From the NCBI GenBank assembly GCA_030247855.1, contig JAPDRN010000123.1:1-64000 (forward strand): DNA of 64,000 nt. Reading direction: 5' to 3'. This document shows positions 35,033-45,171 of this stretch, piece by piece. Under the pieces are notes generated by a model. It was given only the letters and a program-made list of their open reading frames with translations, ran no database searches and had not been told where the DNA came from. The translations under genes and the position numbers were made by a program. This DNA is from Knufia peltigerae (lineage: Eukaryota; Ascomycota; Eurotiomycetes; Chaetothyriales; Trichomeriaceae). Position 1 is the stretch's first letter, and each line of letters begins with the position of its first letter.

Positions 35033-35241
35033 ATTTGAGAGGCGTCAAGAAAAGTAGTTGGGGAGGAGGATCCCAGGATGGTGATGGTGGCCATCATAGC
35101 TGGACAGCGCTGGTGATATAGACACATGGAATCTTCATCCATAGCAAAGGCCTTTTTCATGAATACTTCTGCGATGTTGCAATTGCTGTGACCCAATATA
35201 CAGTTAGAACGTGTAGAAAAGGCTGGCTGAAAGGAGGCCAT
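35029..35241 (-). promoter_or_regulatory. possible upstream ORF overlapping the next start codon
   Basis: A 70-codon ATG-initiated frame on the minus strand starts at 35241 and ends in TGA. That TGA overlaps the ATG of the 955-residue gene as ATGA. If transcribed in the same leader it would be a long upstream ORF. It could also be a missed first exon or chance. No family resemblance seen. Confidence 0.3.
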
Positions 35242-35870
35242 GGTCAACGAATCAGCCCCGCACAGTCATCCAGACGACAGATTCAGCTTCTCGCGAAGTT
35301 GGTAACTGTTCGGGCCCTCGTCAATTAGGGCTGCGGCTAGTCGCATATTCTTTCAGCTGGAGCGTACGAGAAGATGTGGCGCTTTCGACGGTGCTCGCGG
35401 GGATTGGGAAATCATGTTGTCGTTTGGCTATTTCTAATTAGGAAGGAGTTCTTCCTTGGCAACTACAGTGGGCCTTCTTCATTGTAGTTGTCGCAGTCGA
35501 GAATGACGGCGAAGAAGTGAGAATGTCTCAAAGGGTGGTTTGAGTGACCTTGAACTTGCCCAGCCAGGTATTCCAAGTACTTGGAGTCATTCGTGGCATC
35601 TCTTCCAGGTACGAATACACTTATTCAAAGAGGTAGATCTGCAAACGTCTGAAACAATCAAATACCATACTATTCAATGGACTTCATATCGTACAGAAAC
35701 CTGAATGATACGAGAAGTTCAAAGGGCAACTCAGGTTCCTCACGACTGGTATCGCTAATTACCCACCAACGCCTTGCTAATGTTACAGTTTGCCATGCTA
35801 TTCAATAGTTCGGATAAATCCAAGATGCCACTTTCCAGCGGCGGAGGTGTCTCATAATCCCATCATAAAA
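35242..35870. other. intergenic
   Basis: Upstream of the 955-residue gene and downstream of the Clr5-domain gene. No gene recognised. Confidence 0.5.
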
Positions 35871-37784
35871 TCATAAAGTCATTGCTCGTTTCGGGCTGGC
35901 AGCGATAAGTGCTCGCTCGGTGTTGGTCTGAGCATCACCCGCGCTGTGGCTGAATGTCGCCGAGCGTTGTATCAAGTCAGCATCAGGTTGTGCCTTTGTC
36001 TGCTGTTCCAGTCTTGCCAACATTTCACTCCACAGTATCTCGTCCTCTTCGTCATGCATGTGTTTGGCCATGCTGACTTGCCGTTCGCAGATCTCAATCA
36101 AGACCGCATTGGACAGCTGTGGATCATTGCGGACGTATCTGAATGCTGTGTTATAGCTGCGTCGGGCGTCCGCATAACGTCCCTTGATAAATTGTTGTCG
36201 GCCCAGACGGCGATACCCAAGGCCAACCCGCCATGAGTCGATCTTTCCATGGGCCTCTTTAAGCTCCCGGAGCCTCTCCTCAACCCTCTTGCAGATTTCA
36301 TCGACATCACTCTGAGTTCCATGTGCCACAAGCCTATATGCTTCCAAGAGGAGGAAATAGATCGAGTAGTAATTGTTGGGTCCACAGATTTGGTCAACCT
36401 CTTCAATAGGTGGAAGCCACTCTGACAAGTCCGTATCTGCATCATACCACAGCATATCCAACGCTCTGTTCAGACGAACCTCGTACAGCAATTGGTTTTG
36501 CTTGTCAACTCGAGACTCCAGACCATTGTACATGCATTTAGCCGCACGACTATACAAGTCTCTCAGCTGGTCGACTTCCAGCCCGCCAAACGCCACAAAC
36601 AGCGCTCGTCGGCAGTCATTTTCGTCGAGAAAATTAGTGGCCCAACTCCTGATGCTTTTCAAAAGTATGGCGGCGAGCGGCTTATGTCCGCTTTGTGCCA
36701 CTCGGCCAACCTCGAAGAGGAGACGCATTGGGATATCGTGGTACCAGGATGTGAAGAGGTTAGGGCTTTGAAAGCCGGCAAATGCTTGACCCCAATGGCC
36801 AAAGGCCAGCTGCTGCTTTCCACTCTCGAAAAGGGTGATTCCAGAGGTAAGGTATGATGAGAGTAACCGTGATGCTCGACGTCCACTTTGATGTTGAGCA
36901 GAGACTTGCTTGTCCCATACCCCCCGAGAGCATGCCTCGTGTGTCCAGGCTCGAAGGTTGAACAAAAATTGTTCCGTCATACCTGCTGGAAGACGAATGC
37001 TTTCGATGGTGATGGGTGATGATAAGATGCTCGAATCTGCTGGACTCCACGGGACCAAGCTGTCTGATGCTTCCGTCGGGCTCCATGAAACCATGCTGTC
37101 CGATGCCTCCACCGGTGACAATGTCAGTACGGGCGGACTTGATGCATCGGACACCTCAGACGACCCTCTGTCCCTTGCACGAGCCCTCTGACGAGCTCGT
37201 CGCCGCCTTACAGAGCGTGCGGCTCGCCTCAAAGTCTCGTTCGGATCCACGGTTGTACGTATTGCTTTGCTGACCGGAAGCTCGCCGTTGACGATCTGTT
37301 GGGCTTCGTCTCCCTTAAGATATTTACGCAAGCCCCATTCCTTGATCTTGTTCTTGAAGATTTTTATGCTGAGGGATCGTTAGCATGATCACGGTCATGA
37401 AGAAATGAAGGTCACAAAAATCAAAGGCATTGTCCCGCGGGTGCAGCTTTCTCGTCAGTTTAAAGGCGAGAGCACCACGACCAAGTCCTCCAAGGTAATG
37501 TGAAAGTGCTCCATGTTCTCATCAACACAAATGTCTATGACTGACAGACTGGTCGTGGTCTAGGCGGCACACGATGTTCACCCAAGAGCAGCAGCCCCGC
37601 GAAAAGATGCCATAGTTCTCAGAGCGTCTTACCTTGCGTAAACATTGTACTGGTCTTCCATTATAGACCTCACTTTGGGCAAAGCAAAGTCTTGATCCAT
37701 GTATAGTTGGGTAAATACCGGCCGGTATCTCTCCCAGTCCTCCCTCGTCTTGAGGTGAAGTTTTGGAGAGGCTTTTTGTTCCAT
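35871..37784 (-). CDS. Clr5-domain protein
   Basis: Two exons, 37784-37633 and 37368-35871, with a 264-nt intron that has a GTAAGA donor, a GCTAAC branch point and a CAG acceptor; 549 residues. The N-terminal 70 residues are a Clr5 domain: W-x-x-Y-x-P-x-F near residue 17, LYMDQDFALPKVRSIMEDQY, then IKIFKNKIKEWGLRKYLK. The domain spans the intron, which supports the junction. An Arg-rich patch (RRRRARQRARARDR) follows. The remaining 300 residues are helical and repeat-like, perhaps TPR-type. Clr5 is named after a fission-yeast silencing factor. Most filamentous-fungal copies are uncharacterised. Confidence 0.85.
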
Positions 37785-38599
37785 GGTGGTGGTTCTTTCC
37801 AATGGATCGTCAAAGGTAGAGAAGATTGGGGCTTGTAGAGGACAGAGGGCCTATTAAAGCAAAATTATCGAGGTCGGCTGTAACTCCCGAAGACTTTCGC
37901 GGGTTACAGATACCCCAGAATGTGATACGGATCAAGAGAACATCACAAGATGGGCGGTGATGTTTTTTACCAAAGGTCCGCGACGTCCCGTGGCTGGTCG
38001 GCGGATGCCACTTCACAAAAGAGGAAGAGGATAATATGACTGCTTAGAAAGTGGGCTGAGGTGAGAAGGAATCCACGAGGGCGACCCAAAGTTCCCCCTT
38101 CCGACTCGTTGGCTGCGAATGGTGTGGACAAGGCGTTGACGTGGTGGCTGTGAAGTTGCATGTGCATTAGTGCGCGTGGGCCTGTAGGGATATTGTCCAT
38201 AAGCCCTCAAATCATCTCGTCGGCTCCCACGCTCCTCGGGCGCCTGCATGAGCCTGGCGGCGCTAGCAAGGGGGGCAGTGGACGAAAGTGCATAGAGTGA
38301 CCAAAGTTCCAACACAGATGCTCCTTCTTACACACAGTCCAGAAATCATAGAACGAGGCACGATTTGTTTGATTTGAGATGTGATTGGTATTGTCATTGC
38401 CACTGCATGCGATTGGACCTAGCAGTGTTGTATGGACTACGTTTGGTGTTACAGCAAAAGACTGGGTTGATCGGGCGTTTGTGTTTCAGATAGACCTCAC
38501 CGCCGTCGAAGTCTCTCACACTGTTCGTTTCCAGGCACAAGATATCAAAAGGTCATCCCCCCATATAGTCGCCAGTCTGGACTATCTCGGTGTACGATA
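37785..38599. other. divergent promoter region
   Basis: 815 bases between the Clr5-domain gene (minus) and the DUF1152 gene (plus). No conserved coding sequence recognised. Confidence 0.5.
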
Positions 38600-40051
38600 A
38601 TGAAGAACGACCCGGACGATGAGGATGAGGCGGTAGTCTGCACCCTTGCAATCCGCTTTGGATGTCAGTTGGAAGATGTCAAGCATGCATACACCACCGC
38701 GTCGAGGAATGTCTGCACAGTCCTACGGCGGCAGTACTTCAATACCGTTCACGCCACACCAGAACGGCCTCTATGCCGATTACTCTCAGAAGACGCACTT
38801 ATTAAAACCCTTGGCTCGTTACCATTAGAAGTTGGGTTAATGACTCTCGCTCGGATATATGACGAGTGCCATGTGGCTTTGTGCAAGACGTTTGCAGCAG
38901 CCCGAAGAGCAAGGCCACATCATGAACACTTCAGACGCAATCCTTGTGTAGATCTCCAGCCGCTGCATGATCGTCTCCGTCAGCACAGCGACTCTGTGCA
39001 CAATCAAGTGATCCTCGAAACCACCTCAAGTGAGGAAATTCCCATGAGAGCGGTATGGAGACCCATGCTCCCCATGTGTTTTGACAAATTACCTAGACTT
39101 CGGTCTCTTTCCAGTTCATTGCCCGGAGAGAACTCCCCCGGTCACGAATACGCTGGTGTTGGAGGTGGAGGCGGCTCCGATATCATCAGTGCAAGCTTGC
39201 TCGGCCATCTGTTGAAACGACATCATAAACGGATGGAGTTGCTGATATCGACTCGTACTTGGGCGACAGGGTCACAAGGGAAAAAAGGGTCCAAGCTAGG
39301 AATCAAGCGAGAAGTGTATCAGCATGACGGACCGGCAGCTGGAGCAGATGGACGACCTGTGCCTGGGACATTCCGTGTCAAAAGTGACACCTACGCAGAA
39401 GGACGCGATCTCGAGGCCATTCCACTGCAATATCACGAAAAGATTTTCATGGTACTTGATCAAGGAGAGTCAACACCTGACATTGCCGAGAAGGAGAGAG
39501 CAGAGTTGAAGGAACAATTTGCAGCCGTCCTCCGCCAGGCTTCTCGCCCAATTGAAACCGTCCTCGTTGTCGATACGGGCGGTGATGTGTTCGGCGCTGA
39601 TGAAGCTGGAGAGACAACGCCAGACCAGGACTTTAGGGTCCAAAAAGCCATGGCAGCTCAATCTTCAAAATACAATCTCGTCACCGCCGTGGTAGCACCC
39701 GGGGTCGATGCTCCGGAGGATGCGCCTATGAAAGCGTTGAGCGCGCGCGGCAAGGTCTACAAACCAACAACAGAAGAGCAGGCCATGCTTCTCGACCTCT
39801 TGGTCAACAAGTACAAAATGGACGGGTCTGATCCGAGTAGATTTGGCAAAACCATATTGGCTCTACAAGCCCGACTGAGGGGCATTATTGGCTGGACCTC
39901 CCTTGACCTTCCAGCGTACGTCGTTGATACCTGGGACAATCCCTGGAATAGCTTTGTCTACATCAGGGAGTGCATGAGCGACATTATATTAATGCCGACC
40001 ATCAAGCTGCTTCCTCTGATTGAGCCTAAGAAAACGGGCTCGGCTGGTTGA
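38600..40051 (+). CDS. DUF1152-domain protein with an unrecognised N-terminal region
   Basis: A single exon of 483 residues. From about residue 185 it matches DUF1152: a Gly-rich GVGGGGGSDIISASLLGHLL motif, then VLVVDTGGDVFGADE, a TTPDQDF motif, VTAVVAPGVDAPED, and a C-terminal DTWDNPWNSFVYIREC region. The family is found in archaea, bacteria and fungi and has no established reaction. The Gly-rich loop and DTGGD motif suggest nucleotide or sugar-nucleotide binding, which is only inference. The first ~180 residues carry conserved-looking hydrophobic and Cys/His residues, but I do not recognise the domain. The ATG at 38600 overlaps a TAA that closes a frame upstream, so a missed first exon is possible. 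Confidence 0.8.
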   Translation: MKNDPDDEDEAVVCTLAIRFGCQLEDVKHAYTTASRNVCTVLRRQYFNTVHATPERPLCRLLSEDALIKTLGSLPLEVGLMTLARIYDECHVALCKTFAAARRARPHHEHFRRNPCVDLQPLHDRLRQHSDSVHNQVILETTSSEEIPMRAVWRPMLPMCFDKLPRLRSLSSSLPGENSPGHEYAGVGGGGGSDIISASLLGHLLKRHHKRMELLISTRTWATGSQGKKGSKLGIKREVYQHDGPAAGADGRPVPGTFRVKSDTYAEGRDLEAIPLQYHEKIFMVLDQGESTPDIAEKERAELKEQFAAVLRQASRPIETVLVVDTGGDVFGADEAGETTPDQDFRVQKAMAAQSSKYNLVTAVVAPGVDAPEDAPMKALSARGKVYKPTTEEQAMLLDLLVNKYKMDGSDPSRFGKTILALQARLRGIIGWTSLDLPAYVVDTWDNPWNSFVYIRECMSDIILMPTIKLLPLIEPKKTGSAG

Positions 40052-40449
40052 AGCCATGGTGGAAAATTTGACTTGATACTATTGGTGACTCCGATGATAG
40101 ACCGAATATGTCAGCTCACTGCTGCTCGCAGGGCGCATATAACAACAATGTCAAACATTGGGGGGCCTAGACCCAGAACTCGAGATGAGAGCATACATCT
40201 GCTCTAGTACAATACACTCGGCTGCATGTGTACTGCATACTGTACTCCGTAGAGCTACAGTATCGAGACTGGACTTTGTCTCTCTCTTCTTGGCGACGAT
40301 CTGGGGCTTGCAGTGGAAAATGCCTGTTCCTAGAAATAAATTCCAGATACTTCGTACCCACCCACAATACGGAGTACACTTTAAGTGCACGTTTAAGTAA
40401 CAATATCATCGGCCAGACACGGGAGCTTCTCTCGTCTTCTTCTTTTCTC
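40052..40449. other. intergenic, two TACTCCGTA/TACGGAGTA motifs
   Basis: A short promoter region for the RidA gene. Motif copies are at 40243-40251 (TACTCCGTA) and 40368-40376 (TACGGAGTA), in opposite orientation and 117 bases apart. A CT-rich leader precedes 40450. Confidence 0.6.
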
Positions 40450-41233
40450 ATGTCGCTATTCCTTCAACGTTCTGTTCGATCTAAAAGGAACCTCCTTTCA
40501 CCACTTATCAAACCTTTGTTCTCGGTCGTCGTCCGTTCCCCTCCACGAACTTTTCACACTTACCCCGCCAAGATGGACTCACAATTGACCCCGGTCTTTA
40601 CGCCAGACGCATGTCCTCGTAAGAAAGCATCCGCGACTCCGCTTGATAGAATTCCCTTCTCTGGAGCTTAAAGAAACTGACTTGACGCGTCTGTTGATAG
40701 CTGCTGGACCCTACAGCCAGGCCATCAAAGCCGCCGGGCTGGTCTTCGCGGCCGGTCAGATCCCCGCCGACAATACTGGGAAGCTTGTGTCTGGCTCCAT
40801 CGCCGAGAAGACCGAACAATGCTGCAAGAACCTCAAAGCCATCTTGGAAGCTGCAGGAAGTGGTATTCCCAAAGTCGTTAAAGTCGGAGTGAGTAGCCTA
40901 GGGCATAGACGCTGAACAGGACTGCCCGTTTCCCCCCCTTCCCTTCCCCCTACCCCCTCTACTTATCTTGGGCATGCCCTTAGTAAGGAGGGATGAATGA
41001 TATATGCTTCTCCTTTGTTCTCGGCCAGAGATGCTATTTTATAGGGTCGATCTGATGTGCTGACCTTGTCTTGTCTGTCGGTTTAGATCTTCCTGTCTGA
41101 TATGAAGCACTTTGCCGAAATGAACGGAGAATACGAAAAGTGGTTTTCTCACAAACCTGCCAGAACTTGCGTTGCGGCTCGAGAGCTTCCCAAGGGCGTG
41201 GATGTCGAAATCGAAGCCATTGCCGTTCAGTAG
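40450..41233 (+). CDS. RidA/Mmf1 family 2-iminobutanoate/2-iminopropanoate deaminase
   Basis: Three exons: 40450-40618, 40701-40888 and 41087-41233; 167 residues. RidA proteins hydrolyse reactive enamine/imine intermediates from PLP enzymes and protect branched-chain amino-acid synthesis and mitochondrial maintenance. The core is clear: AGPYSQAIKA, VFAAGQIPAD, KNLKAILEAAGSG, VVKVGIFLSDMKHFAEMN, and the ARTCVAARELPKGVDVEIEAIA end with the conserved Arg. The first 40 residues are Arg/Ser-rich without acidic residues, a plausible mitochondrial targeting sequence. A second in-frame ATG at 40573 (MDSQLTPVFTPDACP) would give a cytosolic form. Intron 2 is 198 nt, long for this window, and has a C-rich tract. 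Confidence 0.94.
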
Positions 41234-41416
41234 AGGGGGCTGCTGTTGTTTCCATTTCGTGAAATTGAATGCAGGTCTAAAAGCCTTCCGCAATGGAGCC
41301 ACATTATGCAGGCCCCAAGCTTGGTACCCAGGTCTACGAGACAGTATATATCTTTGTTGGGCAAAAGGTTCTGGCCAAGAGAGATATCCTTGGTCGGCAT
41401 ATCAATCATAGCCTTC

Positions 41417-42582
41417 TTACAGCTTACTCCTCCCTTCTTCGCCTTCATGTTCCCCCAACTCGATCACTACCTTGCCCCAGGTATCGCGTGCTCCAAGGTC
41501 TAACAACGCTTGAGGCACCTTCTCTAAGCCCTTGTACTGTTTGTCGGTATAAGTGATACCCCGGATCTTACCAGACTTCATCATGTCGAAGATACCTTGC
41601 CATACGACTGGCTCCGTCTCCGGCTCTTTCTTGGAGTACATTCCCCAATGCAGGCCAACGATGCTGATGTTCTTGAGAAGAACCCTATTCAGGGCGACTT
41701 TCTCTATATTGCCTCCCGCAAAGCCAATTACCAGTAACCGACCGTTCCACGCTATACACTTCATCGACGCGTCGATCATACCTTTGCAGGGGGGAGTTAG
41801 TTGCTTTGCTGGCATCATTATGCACTCGCAAAAGGGGAGAAGAGCGACTCACCAACAGGATCGTACACCACATCCACACCAGCCTGGCCATTCCCTGTTC
41901 TGTGTTTCGTGCAAAGCTCTATCACCTTTTGTGGCCAACCCTTATCCCGGTAATCGACCACGTAGTCTGCGCCGTAGTCCAAACAGACCTGCCTCTTGCG
42001 CTCCGTGCCCGCCGTCGCGATGACCGTGGCTCCTAGAGCCTTTGCGATTTGCACGGCCGACAATCCTACACCGCCGGCCCCGGCGTGGACCAACACCCAC
42101 TCGCCAGGCTGTGTCTTTGCTCTTGTCACCAAAGCGCCGTAGGCGGTCGGGGTGGTCACGTAGACACCGCAGGCGTCCGCGAAACTCCACCCTTCGGGGA
42201 TGGGGAAGATAGATGACTCGGGCGCCAGGATGTGTGACGCATAGGCACCGTGGAAGCCACCAAACACTCTATCTCCGACCTTGAATCGATGGTTCATCCT
42301 GGTGTTGACAGTGCCGTCGACACTGCTCACGACCGTGCCCGAGGTCTCTTTGGCCGACGTAGGAGTCGCAAGCACAACTCCGGCAAATTCCATACCAGAG
42401 ATCCATGGTAGAGGCGGTTGATGCTGGTACTTGCCTTGGATCTGGAGTAAGTCGAAGAAGTTTGCACCGCAGGCGTGGATTTTGATCAGGTATTTCGAGG
42501 GATCGGGGGAGGGAGTAGGCAGTGTGGTGACGGATAGTTCTTGAGGCCCGGAGACATATTTGGTGACTTGTACGGCTTTCAT
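41417..42582 (-). CDS. Quinone oxidoreductase-like MDR protein (NADPH-dependent)
   Basis: Two exons, 42582-41853 and 41781-41417; 364 residues. This is a zinc-free medium-chain reductase, zeta-crystallin type. In order: the KIHACGANFFDLLQIQGKYQ substrate region, the PWISGMEFAGVV motif, an unusual ~25-residue Ser/Thr/Val insertion before KVGDRVFG, the VHAGAGGVGLSAVQIAK nucleotide-binding loop, and DVVYDPVGG-MIDASMKC across the intron. There are no Cys zinc ligands. It likely reduces quinones or enones with NADPH; the substrate is unknown. It is convergent with the RidA gene, with 183 bases between. Confidence 0.92.
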
Positions 42583-43003
42583 GATTGGGGCGTATATCTA
42601 CGGGTATAGATGGGAGATTGACGGAGACGAAGCAGCCGATACCAGAAATATATATATGTCATCAAGCTCTCGACATATACGAACACTGTCACTTATTACA
42701 TTACCGACGGAATTGACAATGTGGTTCTTTGGCGAGTCCGCAGGTTGAATCGAGCGTTATACCTCGGCTACACTCCAGTTAAAGCGCCGGCAATAATGTC
42801 CATTCGAGGCTTAGAGCCGAGCCTGGTAACGATCCTCTTGGGGTCCGATGGTCGGCGATCTGAAGGCTCGATCTTGGCTTGCTGCTCAGTCATTTTCTGC
42901 TGCGCCTAGTGAGCCGATTCCCCTGCTGCCTTGATATCAGTGCAGTTCGTCCACGTTCCTACAACGTGTGCCTATCACGCATCCTTCATCGTAACTCCTT
43001 CCA
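42583..43003. other. divergent promoter region
   Basis: 420 bases between the quinone reductase-like gene (minus) and the next plus-strand gene. No coding sequence or clear motif recognised. Confidence 0.5.
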
Positions 43004-44467
43004 ATGAGTGCGGCTCAACCACCAGAAGATCTACTGAAGCGTCTTGTCGAGGATTTAGTTTTCCTGTTTGAAGAACTTTTACCCGTTGTACAAACCCAAA
43101 TCGACAACGAAAAGGCTTTGGGAGAGCGCGTCCAATTTGCCGCAAATGAGGTGAGTGATCAGACTGGACTCCCTGCACATCTCTTTAGTTATTAGGATGA
43201 GATATCTTTTGATTAGCTCTAGATCAAGAGCTACCATTGCGTAGCGATGAGCGACATTTGCATGTATTACCTGAATTTTGTGTATACATTCTATTTCTCT
43301 CTCTCAGACCAAACAGGAAATCTTGTACTGACAACCATCTATCTATAGTACGAGCGTCTCTTAGCTGCGGGAAGCAGTTCCTCTATTCCATCTGTCTCTC
43401 CGAGTGACGTTGCGAAACGTCTTCGTCAACCTTTGACAGCCTCCCGACTTCCCCAAGCCTGGAAAATTCAGAAAACTCAAGAAGCGATCCAGTATTACAG
43501 GATGTTGCACACAAAGGAACCTCCACGGAGTGGTGCACTGAAATGCCCAATCGCACATCATGCCACTGATCCTGAGGATCTCGAGCGAGATTTTACAACT
43601 CCTGGTGTACAGGGCAATCTGGGATGTCCCTTTGCTAAAATGTCGAACGGCATCTCCCACCCCTTGAACCTCGAGGAAGATCCCATTGCGGCGGAATTCC
43701 ACCAAGACGAAAACTCTACTCGGTCACCTAACGACCAGCGACCAGGTCAGTGCCCTATACGCTTTCTTGACCAACATTCCCCGGAAGAGGTTGCCAAGTA
43801 TTTCGAAAACCACAAGCATGAAATACCCCGCAGTCATGAAATTTGCGTCAGAAGATACCAGGCGAATGAGACGAGTGCTCGCCAACTTGATGCCAAGTAT
43901 GGTAGCCTGGTCAACATGATACAAGGCCTTGGAGTTAAGCATAAGGCCTATCTTCCAGAGCGAGACCGTATTGAAGAGCGAGACAAAGCGTCTAGCAACA
44001 ACGTCGAGAAATGGGCCGAAACGGTGAGCAATGATGCTGCACCGGTCACTATGGACACATCGGCAGCTGATGAAGAGCGCCGCGTATCACATTTTGAGCG
44101 CCCGCTGCGCGAAGTCCGCGTTGGAGAGTCTCCAAGCCGACCTTGGGGAATTTCCGTGCCAGCTAACAAAGAGGTTCCCCCGAGTGCTCTGCAATCAGAA
44201 GACGGTGTTGCGCATTTGAAGATCGACCCAGAAGATTCTCGGGCTTCACCCCCAACAAAGCCTTCCAGGTGCCCGGTAGACCACGGTCAGGCTCAGCAGG
44301 CTGAGAGGCCAGCTCCCAAAAGCGAACCTGATCTCGTCAAAGACCCAGATTCACGAACACAGATCATCTTCAATGGACCTGTTTTTTTCGGATACTCGGC
44401 TGATCAGGTGGCTGCGTTACTACAGCAGACCAATCTGGGTGGTGCTCGCCCAGCTGAGGGCCAATGA
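43004..44467 (+). CDS. Conserved fungal protein of unknown function with four Cys-Pro motifs
   Basis: Two exons, 43004-43150 and 43349-44467; 421 residues. A helical N-terminus (LLKRLVEDLVFLFEELLPVV) is followed by four CP motifs: CPIAHH (residue 115), CPFAKM (142), CPIRFLDQHSPEEVAKYFEN (184) and CPVDHG (357). The central block around residues 180-250, including HEIPRSHEICVRRYQ and LVNMIQGLGVKH, looks the most conserved. The C-terminus has a QIIFNGPVFFGYSADQVAALL motif. I have seen relatives across Eurotiomycetes but know no assigned function. Cys-Pro motifs can bind haem, and C-x-x-H spacing could bind zinc; neither is shown here. The exon 1 donor GTGAGT and acceptor TATAG keep frame. Confidence 0.82.
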
Positions 44468-45171
44468 TTTTGGCTTTCCATGTATAAACCTGTTGATTTT
44501 AGAGCGTTATGAGCGACATGATGATTTCCACGACGACACGATGACTTGAGATGACGACCATCTTATAATAGCTTGTGCTAAGCAGCAATGTACGATTACT
44601 TTGATACTATACTGTTCAAGCCAAATTTAGATATGTATTTGAATGTAGGCACGCAAGGAGTCAACCTGTCCATAGTGGCAGAATGGCCAGAATCGAGGTT
44701 GAACTATGAAGGTCCATGAATTTGTTCTAGCAACGGGTGTGAAAAATCCACCAGCTCTAGCAAGCAAGCTCGCATAACGCGAGACTTGCAAGCCGCGACT
44801 TCGATGTGAATCGAAGAGCTTGTGGGAGAAGCCAAGCAGCTGGAAAGTGAATGTTGCATCCTCATAGAAGATAGTATTGTGGGAGACATGTACAAGTTTT
44901 CATTTCAGATTCCAAATGCAAGCATGATAGCAGATACGAGATTGGTTCCCTATTGAAAGGTGATAATGATACTACAAGAGTGTGCGCTGGGGGATGTCGA
45001 AATTTTGTAAGTGTGTTTTTGTACGCAGACTCGATCCCTCGCCGTAGACTGTCTCTTCGGTCGAGCATTAATATTCCGATGGCATTTCTGTGGTCTGATT
45101 CTGACTTCTTTTGCACTTGACCCGCGAGCATTGCAGGTTGTAGCTCAACAAAGTGTTGAACTCACCAGGTC
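44468..45171. other. intergenic
   Basis: The 3' region of the CP-motif protein gene and the promoter of the MSS51 homologue. Nothing recognised. Confidence 0.5.
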
